Shown here piece by piece: positions 39,821 through 50,301 of a DNA stretch of 64,000 nt (position 1 is the stretch's first letter; every line of letters starts with the position of its first letter). The stretch covers positions 1-64,000 of the forward strand of contig JALEVO010000043.1 of the NCBI GenBank assembly GCA_022788225.1, in the 5' to 3' direction. Under the pieces are notes generated by a model. The model was not told the origin of the DNA and ran no database searches. It saw only the letters and a program-made list of their open reading frames with translations. A program made the position numbers and the translations under genes. The DNA is from Oscillospiraceae bacterium. GTDB lineage: Bacteria; Bacillota; Clostridia; Oscillospirales; Ruminococcaceae.

Positions 39821-40945
39821 TTGGGTAAAATTGGTGAACTGCTGGGTCTTCCTCTCGGCTGGATAATGTACTGGATATACGAATTTGTAGGAAATTACGG
39901 TATTTCCATTATCCTTTTTACACTTCTTGCAAAGCTTATCATGCTGCCTGTTTCCTATAAGCAGCAGCTTGGAACTGTCAGACAGCAGGCGCTGAATCCA
40001 AAACTTAGCAAGCTGAAAAAGCAGTATGCAAATAATCCTCAGAAACTGCAGGAAGAACAACAGAAGCTTTATAACGAAGAAGGCATAAATCCTATGGCAA
40101 GCTGTCTTCCGCTTATCGTTACCATGATTATTCTTTACGGTGTACTCGACGTTGTTTACCGTCCGCTTTCTCATATTCTGAGAATTTCTGACAGTGTTCT
40201 CGACAAGGCAAAGACTATTATTACTGAAAATGATCTTGCGGACAAGTATTTCAAGACACGTCCGGAGCTGACTATTTTAAGCAGAGTCAAGGAAAATCCT
40301 GACCTGTTCAGCAGTCTGGGAAATGATTTTGTAGACAAGGTAAGTTCATTTAAAAATACATTTATGGGTGTAGACTTAGGCGCTATCCCGACTATTCATC
40401 CGGATACATGGGATAAAGCTGCAATTGCGCTTATTATGATTCCGATTGCGTCGGGTCTTGTTCAGTTGCTTTATACCATTTATTCACAGTATAAGTCAAG
40501 AAAAATGAATCCGGAAATGGCTAAAATGCAGGGCGCAGGCTGTATGAACGTTATGCTTTTCGGTATGCCGCTTTTCTCGGTATGGCTTGCATTTACAGTT
40601 CCTGCCGGCGTTGGTTTCTACTGGATATGGTCCGCTGTTTTCTCATTTTTACAGACTTTCTTACTTTATATGTACTTTACTCCTAAGCGTGTGGAGGCAA
40701 TAAATGCCAAGATAAAAGAAAAGAACAAGAAAAAAGGTCCCGGTTTCATGCAGAGAATGATGGAACAGCAGAATGAACTTGCAAAAGCACAGGGCGGTAA
40801 CGGGACACGTCCGGATTACGATGCTGATACAGAGGGTATGTCACGAGCTGAAAAGCAGAATTACAACAGACAGCTTATTAATGAAGCGAGAAAACGAATG
40901 GCAGAAAAATACGGCGACGAATATAAAGAGGACGACGAAAAATAA
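39821..40945 (+). CDS. yidC: Membrane protein insertase YidC/Oxa1 (TTG start)
   Basis: GNYGISIILFTLLAKLIMLPVSYKQQLGTVRQQALNPKLSKLKKQY. Confidence 0.95.
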   Translation: MGKIGELLGLPLGWIMYWIYEFVGNYGISIILFTLLAKLIMLPVSYKQQLGTVRQQALNPKLSKLKKQYANNPQKLQEEQQKLYNEEGINPMASCLPLIVTMIILYGVLDVVYRPLSHILRISDSVLDKAKTIITENDLADKYFKTRPELTILSRVKENPDLFSSLGNDFVDKVSSFKNTFMGVDLGAIPTIHPDTWDKAAIALIMIPIASGLVQLLYTIYSQYKSRKMNPEMAKMQGAGCMNVMLFGMPLFSVWLAFTVPAGVGFYWIWSAVFSFLQTFLLYMYFTPKRVEAINAKIKEKNKKKGPGFMQRMMEQQNELAKAQGGNGTRPDYDADTEGMSRAEKQNYNRQLINEARKRMAEKYGDEYKEDDEK

Positions 40946-40985
40946 TTTTTCCTCTTTGGGCTTAATTTGAGAGGAGTGATTCCTG

Positions 40986-41852
40986 ATGATTTATGATGAT
41001 GAAGGAAAGCTTATTCCTATGGACTTATCCGGTACTTTTACAGGAAAATCCATTGATGAGGCAAAACAGAAAGCGGCTGACGAATTTGGTGTCAGAATTG
41101 ACCAGATAACTTTCAGAGTATTGAATGATGTTAAAAAAGGTTTGTTTGGCAAGATAAAGGAAGAAGCAAAGGTTTGGGCAGGCTATAACAAGCCGGTTAT
41201 TGCTGACGTTACTGTAATTGACGGTATCAAGGCTGAAAGAGAACTCAGCGATCAGGTTGAGTGCTGCCGTAATTACCTTAAAAATATTATGGATAAAATG
41301 GGTATCGACGCTGAAATTAATATTGCACCGTCTGATGACGCATTTTTCATTGATATTGACAGCAAGGGTTCAGGGGCAGTTATCGGCAGAAGAGGTGAAA
41401 CCCTCGACGCTTTGCAGTACCTTACTTCGCTGGTTGTAAACAAGTTTGAGGGCGATTACAAGAGAGTTACCCTCAATAGCTGCGGCTACAGGGAAAAGAG
41501 AGAGGAAACTCTCATTCAGCTGGCAAATAAAATCGGTAACAAGGCGCTCAAAACCGGAAGAGCTACAACTCTGGAGCCGATGAATCCTTACGAAAGAAGA
41601 ATTATTCACTCCGCAGTTGCTAAGATTGAGGGTGTAAATTCCAAGTCGGTAGGGGAGGAGCCTTACAGAAAGGTTGTTATTTCTCCGGATCACCCGAAGA
41701 AAAACAGCGGCGGAAAGAATGGCGGCTACAGAAAAAAGAAGTCTGAAGGACCACGTTCCCTCGACCTTAAAACAAGTTTTGAAAAGGACTATAAAAAGCC
41801 AAAGCCGGAAGATAATATCAACGCCGGTCTTTACGGTAAAATTGAACTTTAA
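40986..41852 (+). CDS. jag: Jag/KhpB RNA-binding protein
   Basis: Jag-N, KH (GAVIGRRGETLDALQYLTSLVVNK) and R3H (MNPYERRIIHSAV) domains. Confidence 0.95.
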   Translation: MIYDDEGKLIPMDLSGTFTGKSIDEAKQKAADEFGVRIDQITFRVLNDVKKGLFGKIKEEAKVWAGYNKPVIADVTVIDGIKAERELSDQVECCRNYLKNIMDKMGIDAEINIAPSDDAFFIDIDSKGSGAVIGRRGETLDALQYLTSLVVNKFEGDYKRVTLNSCGYREKREETLIQLANKIGNKALKTGRATTLEPMNPYERRIIHSAVAKIEGVNSKSVGEEPYRKVVISPDHPKKNSGGKNGGYRKKKSEGPRSLDLKTSFEKDYKKPKPEDNINAGLYGKIEL

Positions 41853-41855
41853 TTG

Positions 41856-41888
41856 CAGGGCGGATATATTATCCGCCTTTGTTATTTT
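41856..41888 (+). terminator. Terminator downstream of jag
   Basis: AGGGCGGATATATTATCCGCCTTTGTTATTTTTT. Confidence 0.65.
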
Positions 41889-41996
41889 TTTAATAAATAT
41901 TTGTATTCTATACTTATGTGAAATAATATTATTTTGTGTAGTTATTTATAGATTACATATTATATTAGTTTAACAATATTTTGTAAGGAGAATATT

Positions 41997-43355
41997 ATGT
42001 CAACTATTGCAGCAATTGCAACTCCTGATGCACCGGGTGGTATATCAGTTATCAGAATTTCGGGTAATGACGCATTTGTGATTTCAGACAGAATTTTTAA
42101 GTCGTTTGCCGGCAAAAGAGTTCAGGACATGGAGGGGTATACCTGTGCATACGGAAATATTGTTGACGGAGATGAAGTAGTTGACGATGTGGTACTGACT
42201 GTTTTCCGTGCGCCGAAAAGCTATACCGGAGAAAATGTGGCTGAAATTTCCTGTCACGGTGGAAGATATATCACAAGAAAAATTTTAAGGCTGATACTAA
42301 AAAACGGTGCTGAACCAGCCGGGGCAGGGGAGTTTACAAAACGTGCATTCTTAAACGGGAAAATGTCCCTGACACAGGCGGAGGCTGTAATGGATGTTAT
42401 CTCCTCCGCAGGTGAAACCGAGTTAAGATATGCACATGCACTGAAAGACGGGGCGGTGTTCAGAAGAATAAACGGGCTGAAAAATGACCTTGTGAAAATA
42501 CTTGCTGACCTTGCAGCATGGGCTGATTTTCCGGAAGAGGACGTTCCAGAAGTCAGACCGGAAGTTTTGCTTGCTGAACTGGAAGAACTGTCACAGAAAT
42601 TTGCAAAGCTTGGTGCAACCTATGACAGTGGCAGGATTATCAGAGAGGGTATTAATACAGTTATTGTCGGCAGGCCAAATGCCGGAAAGTCCACTCTTAT
42701 GAACTGCCTTATCGGTTTTCAGCGGAGCATTGTGACAGATATTGAGGGTACGACACGAGATGTCATTGAGGAGAGTATAAAGCTTGGTGATTTTACACTT
42801 CGTCTTTCCGATACTGCCGGAATACGCTCTACTGATGATGTAATTGAAAATATGGGTGTGGAGATTGCGTTCAGCAGAATGAAAGAGGCTGACCTCATTT
42901 TCGCTGTCTTTGATAGCAGCCGTGAACTTTCTGATGAGGATAAGCGTATCATTTCTAACATTGATTTGAGCAAATCTGTGGCTATTATCAATAAGATTGA
43001 TGCGGATTCTAAAATTGACAGGGATTATATTTACAGTATTTTTAAATATGTTGCTGAAATTTCTGCTAAAAATGAGGACGGTATAGATAAACTTGAAAAA
43101 ATTCTTGATGAAATGTTTGAAAACAATGATAGTCCGGAAAACGGTTTTATAGCAAATGAAAGGCAGAAAAACTGTCTTGACCGTGCCGCTGAATATGTAA
43201 ACGAGGCTAAAACTGCCCTTGAAAGCGGTGTTTTGCTTGATGGTATTACCGTCTTACTGGACAGCGCTTCTGAAAAGCTGATGGAGCTTACCGGTGAAAA
43301 AGTATCAGAGGCAGTTGTTGATGATGTATTCTCAAGATTTTGTGTCGGAAAATAA
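41997..43355 (+). CDS. mnmE: tRNA modification GTPase MnmE
   Basis: TIAAIATPDAPGGISVIRISG; GRPNAGKSTLMN; C-terminal FCVGK. Confidence 0.98.
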   Translation: MSTIAAIATPDAPGGISVIRISGNDAFVISDRIFKSFAGKRVQDMEGYTCAYGNIVDGDEVVDDVVLTVFRAPKSYTGENVAEISCHGGRYITRKILRLILKNGAEPAGAGEFTKRAFLNGKMSLTQAEAVMDVISSAGETELRYAHALKDGAVFRRINGLKNDLVKILADLAAWADFPEEDVPEVRPEVLLAELEELSQKFAKLGATYDSGRIIREGINTVIVGRPNAGKSTLMNCLIGFQRSIVTDIEGTTRDVIEESIKLGDFTLRLSDTAGIRSTDDVIENMGVEIAFSRMKEADLIFAVFDSSRELSDEDKRIISNIDLSKSVAIINKIDADSKIDRDYIYSIFKYVAEISAKNEDGIDKLEKILDEMFENNDSPENGFIANERQKNCLDRAAEYVNEAKTALESGVLLDGITVLLDSASEKLMELTGEKVSEAVVDDVFSRFCVGK

Positions 43356-43356
43356 A

Positions 43357-43372
43357 TGTTCCACGTGGAACA
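43357..43372. promoter_or_regulatory. parS: parS site TGTTCCACGTGGAACA
   Basis: Perfect 16-bp palindrome of the ParB-binding consensus. Confidence 0.92.
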
Positions 43373-43412
43373 TTTTGAATTACTTTGAAATTAATCTTTT
43401 CCGGAGGAAAAA

Positions 43413-45293
43413 ATGAATTATATAATGGGTGAATTTGATGTTGCTGTTGTAGGTGCAGGACACGCCGGTGTTGAGGCGGCACTTGCTTCGGCACGTCTTG
43501 GCTGTAAAACAGTGCTTTTTACAATTTCACTTGACCAGATTGCCAATATGCCATGTAATCCGTCAATCGGCGGTACTGCAAAAGGGCACCTTGTAAGGGA
43601 AATTGACGCTCTGGGCGGTGAAATGGGACGTGCGGCGGACAAATGTTTTATACAAAGCCGTATGCTGAATAAGGGTAAAGGTCCTGCGGTTCACAGCCTC
43701 AGAGTGCAGGCTGACAGAGTGAAATACCATAATTATATGAAACAAGTCTGCGAAAAGCAGGATAATTTGGCTGTAAAACAGGCTGAAATTGCTGAAATAC
43801 TGACAGATAACGGCAAAATTACTGGTGTACGAACAAGACTTGGTGCTGAATATGCCGTTAAGGCAGTAATAATCGCTACCGGAACTTACCTTAAAGGAAA
43901 GATTCACATAGGCGAGGCGTCCTATGAAAGCGGTCCGGATGCGGCTCTTCCGGCAATTTATCTTTCTGATAGTCTGCGAAAAAAAGGTATTGAACTTAGA
44001 CGATTTAAGACTGGTACCCCTTGCAGGGTACATAAAAGAAGTATAAATTTTGAAGAGATGGAACGTCAGGATGGTGACAGCGACATTGTTCCGTTTTCTT
44101 TTGAAACTGACAAAAACGGTCTTGAAAACATAGTTTCGTGCTACATTACTTATACAAATGCCGAAACCCACAAGGTTATTCTTGATAATCTCGACCGTTC
44201 GCCGCTATATTCCGGCAGAATTGAGGGTGTTGGTCCGAGATATTGTCCGTCTATCGAGGACAAAATTGTAAGATTCGCTGACAAGGAAAGGCACCAGCTT
44301 TTTGTTGAACCCATGGGACTTGAAACGGACGAATACTATTTGCAGGGTATGTCGTCGTCACTTCCGGAGGACGTTCAGCAAAGCTTTCTGCGTACCATAA
44401 AAGGGCTTGAAAACGTGGAAATTATGCGTCCTGCCTATGCTATTGAGTACGACTGCTGCAATCCTGTTCAGATGAAATCTACTCTTGAATTCAAGTCGCT
44501 GAAAGGTCTTTACGGTGCCGGACAGTTTAACGGAAGTTCAGGTTATGAGGAGGCAGCAGCGCAGGGACTTGTAGCAGGAATAAATGCCGCACTGTCCGTG
44601 CAGGGCAGACAGCCTATGATTCTTGACCGTGCAAGCTCGTATATCGGAACTCTTATTGACGATCTTGTAACAAAGGGCTGTGCTGATCCTTACAGAATGA
44701 TGACTTCAAGAAGTGAGTACCGTTTAGTACTGCGGCAGGACAACGCCGACCAGCGTCTGACGCCGATTGGATATAAACTCGGGCTAATAAATGAGGAACG
44801 TTATCAGCGTCTGCTTGAAAAAGAAAAGCTTACCGAGGACGAGATAAAGCGTGTAAAAAAACTTAATATAGCACCGTCAGACAAGCTTAACAGCTTCCTT
44901 GAAGAAAATGGAACATCTGCGCTAACCACAGGCTGTAAGCTTGCTGACCTGATAAGGCGTCCGCAGCTTGGGTATGATATTTTAATGGAGTTTGACCAGC
45001 AAAGACCGGAACTGCCTTTTGAGGTAAGGGAACAGGTTGAATTGCAAATTAAGTATGAGGGGTACATTCAAAAGCAGATGGAGCAGATTGAGATAATGCG
45101 AAAGCTTGAGGGAAAGGCTTTGCCGGAGGATATTGATTATTCAGAAATACGTGGGTTGCGCCTTGAGGCGGCGGAAAAGCTGAATAAACAAAAGCCGGAA
45201 AATATCGGTCAGGCGTCAAGAATTTCGGGGGTTTCGCCGGCTGATGTTTCAGTTTTGGCGGTATGGCTTGAGCAGAAAGGCGGCAGAAAATGA
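43413..45293 (+). CDS. mnmG: tRNA uridine-5-carboxymethylaminomethyl modification enzyme MnmG
   Basis: [46 protein letters not shown]. Confidence 0.98.
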   Translation: MNYIMGEFDVAVVGAGHAGVEAALASARLGCKTVLFTISLDQIANMPCNPSIGGTAKGHLVREIDALGGEMGRAADKCFIQSRMLNKGKGPAVHSLRVQADRVKYHNYMKQVCEKQDNLAVKQAEIAEILTDNGKITGVRTRLGAEYAVKAVIIATGTYLKGKIHIGEASYESGPDAALPAIYLSDSLRKKGIELRRFKTGTPCRVHKRSINFEEMERQDGDSDIVPFSFETDKNGLENIVSCYITYTNAETHKVILDNLDRSPLYSGRIEGVGPRYCPSIEDKIVRFADKERHQLFVEPMGLETDEYYLQGMSSSLPEDVQQSFLRTIKGLENVEIMRPAYAIEYDCCNPVQMKSTLEFKSLKGLYGAGQFNGSSGYEEAAAQGLVAGINAALSVQGRQPMILDRASSYIGTLIDDLVTKGCADPYRMMTSRSEYRLVLRQDNADQRLTPIGYKLGLINEERYQRLLEKEKLTEDEIKRVKKLNIAPSDKLNSFLEENGTSALTTGCKLADLIRRPQLGYDILMEFDQQRPELPFEVREQVELQIKYEGYIQKQMEQIEIMRKLEGKALPEDIDYSEIRGLRLEAAEKLNKQKPENIGQASRISGVSPADVSVLAVWLEQKGGRK

Positions 45294-45994
45294 TAAGTTT
45301 TGAAACCGGACAGAGGATTTTTTCTGAAAACTCCCTTGAATACAGTAAGGAACTACACGAAAAGCTTGAAATTTACTGCGATTTTCTCGTTGAGTACAAC
45401 AAAAATGTCAACCTGACAGCCATAACTGAACCGGAAGAAGTGTGGCTGAAACACTTTGCCGACAGCATTCTTTTGCTCAATTACGTTGATATACCGCAGA
45501 ATGCGTCCCTTATAGATGTGGGCACAGGTGCCGGTTTTCCGTCTGTTCCAATAAAGCTTTACCGTGATGATATTCAGCTGACAATGCTTGACAGTCTTAA
45601 AAAGCGCATCGTTTTCCTTGATAAGCTTTGTGAAAAGCTTGGAATAAAGGCTGAAGCAGTCCACGGCAGGGCAGAGGAGTACGGAAAAAAAGAAGCATTC
45701 CGGGAACAGTTTGATGTGGCTACTGCAAGAGCAGTAGCGCCAATGCCGGTTTTAAGCGAATACTGTATGCCGTTTGTGAAAAAAAGCGGGGTTTTTGCCG
45801 CAATGAAGGGTCCTAACGAAGACGCCGGAAATGCTGAAAATGCTGTAAAAAAAATGGGCGGTGACGGTATTACAGTCCATGAATACTTACTTGGAAAAGA
45901 TGACAAACGGAAAATATTTTCTGTAAAAAAGATATCGCAGACCCCGACAAAATACCCACGAAACAGCGGTCAGATAAAAAACAAACCGTTATAA
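45290..45994 (+). CDS. rsmG: 16S rRNA (guanine527-N7)-methyltransferase RsmG
   Basis: [40 protein letters not shown]. Confidence 0.97.
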   Translation: MISFETGQRIFSENSLEYSKELHEKLEIYCDFLVEYNKNVNLTAITEPEEVWLKHFADSILLLNYVDIPQNASLIDVGTGAGFPSVPIKLYRDDIQLTMLDSLKKRIVFLDKLCEKLGIKAEAVHGRAEEYGKKEAFREQFDVATARAVAPMPVLSEYCMPFVKKSGVFAAMKGPNEDAGNAENAVKKMGGDGITVHEYLLGKDDKRKIFSVKKISQTPTKYPRNSGQIKNKPL

Positions 45995-46012
45995 AAATTT
46001 TATATTATGCCG

Positions 46013-46050
46013 TAAATTCCGCTTTTATTAGTATTAAAAGCGGAATTTTT
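46013..46050 (+). terminator. Terminator after rsmG
   Basis: AATTCCGCTTTTATTAGTATTAAAAGCGGAATTTTT. Confidence 0.75.
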
Positions 46051-46125
46051 GTGTGGAAATAATTTCCTTGGTAATGTATAATTAAATCAACACATAGAGA
46101 ATGTGTTAATAACAAAGAAAGGAAG

Positions 46126-47007
46126 TTGACAATGGCGGCATTTTTGAATTTTACAAAGGAAAAGGAGCGTGAAAAGGAACGTCATCGTGAGGAAAATAAG
46201 GTTGTGCAGATACCGGTGTCTGAAATTGTACCCAATCCTCACCAGCCGAGAAGTGATTTTGATTACAGTGATATAAGTTCTCTTGCTGAAAGTATCTGCC
46301 AGAATGGAATTTTACAGCCGCTTTCGGTACGAAAAATTGAAAACGGCTATGAACTGATAGCAGGAGAACGAAGACTCAGGGCGTCAAAGCTTTTACAGCT
46401 TAAATATGTGCCGTGCATCGTTCTGGACATTTCCTCAAGAGCCAGTGCCGTTCTGGCGCTTGTTGAGAACATTCAAAGACAGGATCTGTCCTTTTTCGAC
46501 GAAGCAAATGCAATTGAAAAGCTGATAAACTACTACGGAATGACACAGGAAGACGCCGCAATAAAGCTTGGTAAGGCACAGTCAACTATAGCGAACAAGC
46601 TAAGAATACTGAAACTTACCGACGAAGAAAAGGAGCTGATAACAAAATTTAATCTGACGGAACGTCACGCAAGGGCACTGCTAAGGCTCGGAAGTAAGGA
46701 GGACAGGCTTGAAATCATAAACAAAGTTATAAAGAATAACCTTAATGTTGAGCGTACAGAGGCGGCAATTGACGAGTATTTAGGAAAGGTTCGTGATAAG
46801 GAGAGTTACAGGAAAAGAAGTAAGGTTTTTCAGAATGTGAAAATATTCGTGAATACCATTAACAAAGCGGTTGAAACTATGAAAGCCGCCGGAATTGCAG
46901 CAGATTCCAAAAAGATTCAGAATGAGGATTACATAGAATACAGAGTGAAAATTCCGATTCTGAAAAAAGAAAATGTTCCACGTGGAACATTCAAACTGCC
47001 AGACTGA
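46126..47007 (+). CDS. noc: ParB/Noc-like nucleoid occlusion protein
   Basis: ParB fold (IPVSEIVPNPHQPRSDFD, ELIAGERRLRASKLL); located between rsmG and soj. Confidence 0.85.
   Translation: MTMAAFLNFTKEKEREKERHREENKVVQIPVSEIVPNPHQPRSDFDYSDISSLAESICQNGILQPLSVRKIENGYELIAGERRLRASKLLQLKYVPCIVLDISSRASAVLALVENIQRQDLSFFDEANAIEKLINYYGMTQEDAAIKLGKAQSTIANKLRILKLTDEEKELITKFNLTERHARALLRLGSKEDRLEIINKVIKNNLNVERTEAAIDEYLGKVRDKESYRKRSKVFQNVKIFVNTINKAVETMKAAGIAADSKKIQNEDYIEYRVKIPILKKENVPRGTFKLPD
46974..46989. promoter_or_regulatory. parS: parS site inside noc-like CDS
   Basis: TGTTCCACGTGGAACA, encodes part of NVPRGTF. Confidence 0.92.
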
Positions 47008-47046
47008 AAAAACAAGAAAAGCAATTACAAAATAACAACAGGTTTT

Positions 47047-47080
47047 GAGCATGAATTTATAATTCATGCTCTTTTTTTAT
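47047..47080 (+). terminator. Terminator after noc-like gene
   Basis: GAGCATGAATTTATAATTCATGCTCTTTTTTT. Confidence 0.75.
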
Positions 47081-47160
47081 GTAAAAGTAAAAATATTCTT
47101 TACAGAATGGCGTAAAAGTGGTATAATTATTAGTATAACGAAAGGCAGGGGAAACTTTAA

Positions 47161-47967
47161 ATGGGCAAGGTTTTTGCAGTAGTAAATCAGAAGGGCGGCG
47201 TTGGAAAATCAACGACTGCTGTTAATCTTGCGGCATATCTTGGCTCACGTGACAAGAAAGTGCTTTGCATTGATATTGATTCGCAGGGAAACACCACTAC
47301 GGGTTTCGGCGTTAAAAAGAAATCAGTTGAATATACCTCCTATGAAGTTCTTATCGGACAGGCTCGTATTCAGGAGGCAATTATCCGCACGGAATTCAAA
47401 AATGTCAGTCTTGTTCCGGCAAATTCAGCGCTTGCTGGTGCTGAAGTTGAACTGGTGCAGCTTGATGACCGTATGAACAGGCTTAAAATGCAGCTGCTGA
47501 CCTGTCGTCTGGACTATGACTATATTTTCATAGACTGTCCGCCGGCACTTAGCCTGATAACCATTAATGCGCTTGTTGCCTGCGATAAACTGATTATACC
47601 GATGCAGGCGGAGTTTTACGCTCTTGAGGGACTTAGCCAGCTTATGGAAACTGTGAAAATTGTCAGGTCGAAGTATAACCCGTCCCTTGATATTGAGGGA
47701 ATACTCTTTACAATGTTTGATTCAAGGCTGAATGTAAGCAATCAGGTTGTTGAAGAAGTTGAAAAGTACTTTCCGGACAAGGTTTTTGAAACAAAGATAC
47801 CGAGAAATGTGCGTCTTTCAGAGGCACCAAGTCATGGAAAACCGGTTATGTACTATGATAAAAGTTCAAAAGGTGCAGAATTTTATGAACTTTTAGGACT
47901 TGAATTACTGGGTGAAAAGGCAAAACCAAAGGAAAAGAGAAGGCTTTTCGGAAGAAAATCGAAATGA
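47161..47967 (+). CDS. soj: Chromosome partitioning ATPase ParA/Soj
   Basis: GKVFAVVNQKGGVGKSTTAVNLAAYLG. Confidence 0.97.
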   Translation: MGKVFAVVNQKGGVGKSTTAVNLAAYLGSRDKKVLCIDIDSQGNTTTGFGVKKKSVEYTSYEVLIGQARIQEAIIRTEFKNVSLVPANSALAGAEVELVQLDDRMNRLKMQLLTCRLDYDYIFIDCPPALSLITINALVACDKLIIPMQAEFYALEGLSQLMETVKIVRSKYNPSLDIEGILFTMFDSRLNVSNQVVEEVEKYFPDKVFETKIPRNVRLSEAPSHGKPVMYYDKSSKGAEFYELLGLELLGEKAKPKEKRRLFGRKSK

Positions 47968-47979
47968 GAAGGTGAATAA

Positions 47980-48816
47980 ATGGCGGCAAAAGGAGGACTT
48001 GGCTCGGGTTTAGGGGCACTATTTGATGACAACACCACAGATACAGCTGCGTCACAGACCCTGAGAATATCGGAAATTGAGCCAAACAGGTCACAGCCAC
48101 GAAAAAACTTTGACGATGAAACAATATCGGCACTTGCCGATTCAATAAAGCAGCACGGAATTTTGCAGCCGCTGCTGGTAAGACCTTATGGAAGCGGATA
48201 TCAGATAGTAGCCGGCGAAAGGCGCTGGAGAGCCGCAAGAATGCTGGGAATGTCGGAAGTTCCGGTTCAGATAAAGGAACTGACTGATTCCGAAGCAATG
48301 CAGATTGCGCTTATAGAAAATCTTCAGAGGGAAAACTTAAACCCGATTGAAGAGGCGCAGGGATACTATGAACTGACTGAAAATTTCGGAATGACACAAG
48401 AAGAAATATCAAAAACAGTTGGACGTTCACGCTCTGCAATTGCAAATGCAATGCGTCTGCTTAGTCTGCCGGAGGAAGTAAGAACCATGCTTGAGGACGG
48501 AGAACTTTCCGTTGGTCACGCAAAGGCTTTGCTTTCTTTTGACAACGATTACGACATGATAGTTGCTGCAAGAAAAGCCTGCGGCGGAAAAATGACCGTA
48601 AGGGCACTTGAAAAAATGGCACAGAACGCCGGAAAACCGGAAAAAGAGGTCAGCAATGAGCGGATTGACAGCTATTTCAAGGAAATGGAAATCGGACTTC
48701 ACGAAGCGCTGGGGCGTAAAGTCAAGGTTGAATACGGCAAAAATAAGGGTGCACTGATACTCGAATTTTATGATAAAGAAGACCTTTCAGAACTTGCTGA
48801 AAGGCTTACACACTAA
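47980..48816 (+). CDS. parB: Chromosome partitioning protein ParB/Spo0J
   Basis: GLGSGLGALFDD; QIVAGERRWRAARMLG; HTH GMTQEEISKTVGRSRSAIANAMRLL. Confidence 0.96.
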   Translation: MAAKGGLGSGLGALFDDNTTDTAASQTLRISEIEPNRSQPRKNFDDETISALADSIKQHGILQPLLVRPYGSGYQIVAGERRWRAARMLGMSEVPVQIKELTDSEAMQIALIENLQRENLNPIEEAQGYYELTENFGMTQEEISKTVGRSRSAIANAMRLLSLPEEVRTMLEDGELSVGHAKALLSFDNDYDMIVAARKACGGKMTVRALEKMAQNAGKPEKEVSNERIDSYFKEMEIGLHEALGRKVKVEYGKNKGALILEFYDKEDLSELAERLTH

Positions 48817-48837
48817 AGCACAAGGAGAAAAAGAACA

Positions 48838-50124
48838 ATGCTGGACATGAAATTAATCAGGACAAATCCTGAACTTGTAAAGGAAAACATTAAGAAAAAG
48901 TTTCAGGACGATAAGCTTGAACTGGTTGACAAGGTTGTTGAACTTGATAAAAAATACCGTGAAATCAAGGTTGAATGCGACAATCTGAGAAACCAGAGAA
49001 AGACAAAGAGCAAGGAAATCGGCGGACTTATGGCTAAGGGTCAGAAGGACGAGGCTGAAAAAATCAAGGCTGAAGTGGGCGAAATCGGCAAAAAGCTTAC
49101 TGAAATGGAAGAACTTGAAGTGAAAATGGAGGGTGAAATCAGAGAAATAATGCTGGTTATCCCTAACATTATTGATGAAAGCGTACCGATTGGTAAGGAC
49201 GACAGCGAAAACGTAGAGGTTGAGAGATTCGGCGACCCGTTTGTACCGGATTTTGAGGTTCCTTATCACGTTGACATCATGGAAAAACTTGATGGCATCG
49301 ACCTTGACAGTGCCAGAAAAACCAGCGGAAACGGTTTCTACTATCTTTGCGGCGATATTGCGCAGTTGCAGTCATGCATTCTTTCCTATGCAAGAGATTT
49401 CATGATTGACAAGGGCTTTACTTACTACATTCCGCCGTTTATGATTCGCAGCAACGTTGTAACAGGCGTTATGAGCTTTGCTGAAATGGAAGGTATGATG
49501 TACAAAATTGAGGGCGAGGACCTTTACCTTATTGGTACAAGTGAGCACTCAATGATAGGCAAGTTTATTGACACAATCATTCCGGAGGGTGAACTTCCTA
49601 AAACTCTCACAAGCTATTCACCATGTTTCCGCAAGGAAGTTGGTGCTCACGGCATTGAAGAGAGAGGTGTTTACAGAATCCACCAGTTTGAAAAGCAGGA
49701 AATGATTGTTGTCTGCAAGCCAGAGGACAGCATGGACTGGTTTAAAAAGCTTTACATGAACACTGTTGAATTTTTCAGAACACTCGATATTCCGGTAAGA
49801 ACACTTGAATGCTGTTCCGGCGATTTAGCTGACTTAAAGGTAAAGAGCATTGACGTTGAGGCATGGTCACCAAGACAGAAGAAGTACTTCGAGGTCGGCA
49901 GCTGCTCCAACTTAGGTGACGCACAGGCAAGACGTCTTGGAATCAGAGTAAAGACTGAAAGCGGCGAGAAGTATTTTGCTCATACTCTCAACAATACTGT
50001 TGTTGCACCGCCGAGAATGCTCATTGCGTTCCTTGAAAACAACCTCAATGAGGACGGAAGTATCAGAATTCCAAAGGCATTGCAGTATTACATGAGAAAA
50101 GACAAGATTGAAGTTAAGAAGTAA
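48838..50124 (+). CDS. serS: Seryl-tRNA synthetase
   Basis: MLDMKLIRTNPELVKENIKKK; class II motifs (CFRKEVG, GSCSNLGDAQARR). Confidence 0.98.
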   Translation: MLDMKLIRTNPELVKENIKKKFQDDKLELVDKVVELDKKYREIKVECDNLRNQRKTKSKEIGGLMAKGQKDEAEKIKAEVGEIGKKLTEMEELEVKMEGEIREIMLVIPNIIDESVPIGKDDSENVEVERFGDPFVPDFEVPYHVDIMEKLDGIDLDSARKTSGNGFYYLCGDIAQLQSCILSYARDFMIDKGFTYYIPPFMIRSNVVTGVMSFAEMEGMMYKIEGEDLYLIGTSEHSMIGKFIDTIIPEGELPKTLTSYSPCFRKEVGAHGIEERGVYRIHQFEKQEMIVVCKPEDSMDWFKKLYMNTVEFFRTLDIPVRTLECCSGDLADLKVKSIDVEAWSPRQKKYFEVGSCSNLGDAQARRLGIRVKTESGEKYFAHTLNNTVVAPPRMLIAFLENNLNEDGSIRIPKALQYYMRKDKIEVKK

Positions 50125-50267
50125 GAAAAAGGCTTTCACCGTTTGATAAAAATGTTTTTTTAAGTAATTGGGCGAGCAATGCTCGCACCTACTATAAGTA
50201 TAAATTGTAGTTTGATATGTAGGGGCGACCATTGGTCGCCCGTTTTTTTAATAAATTGCAAAGAAAT

Positions 50268-50299
50268 AAAGGGTTTCACAAAACTGTGAAACCCTTTTG
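50268..50299. terminator. Bidirectional terminator between serS and phospholipase-like gene
   Basis: AAAGGGTTTCACAAAACTGTGAAACCCTTTTG. Confidence 0.75.
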
Positions 50300-50301
50300 T
50301 T

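Noticed and set aside
43563-44171. 202 aa minus-strand ORF inside mnmG
   Set aside because: Antisense to a highly conserved gene in a well-supported frame; no recognisable motif or independent RBS/promoter evidence.
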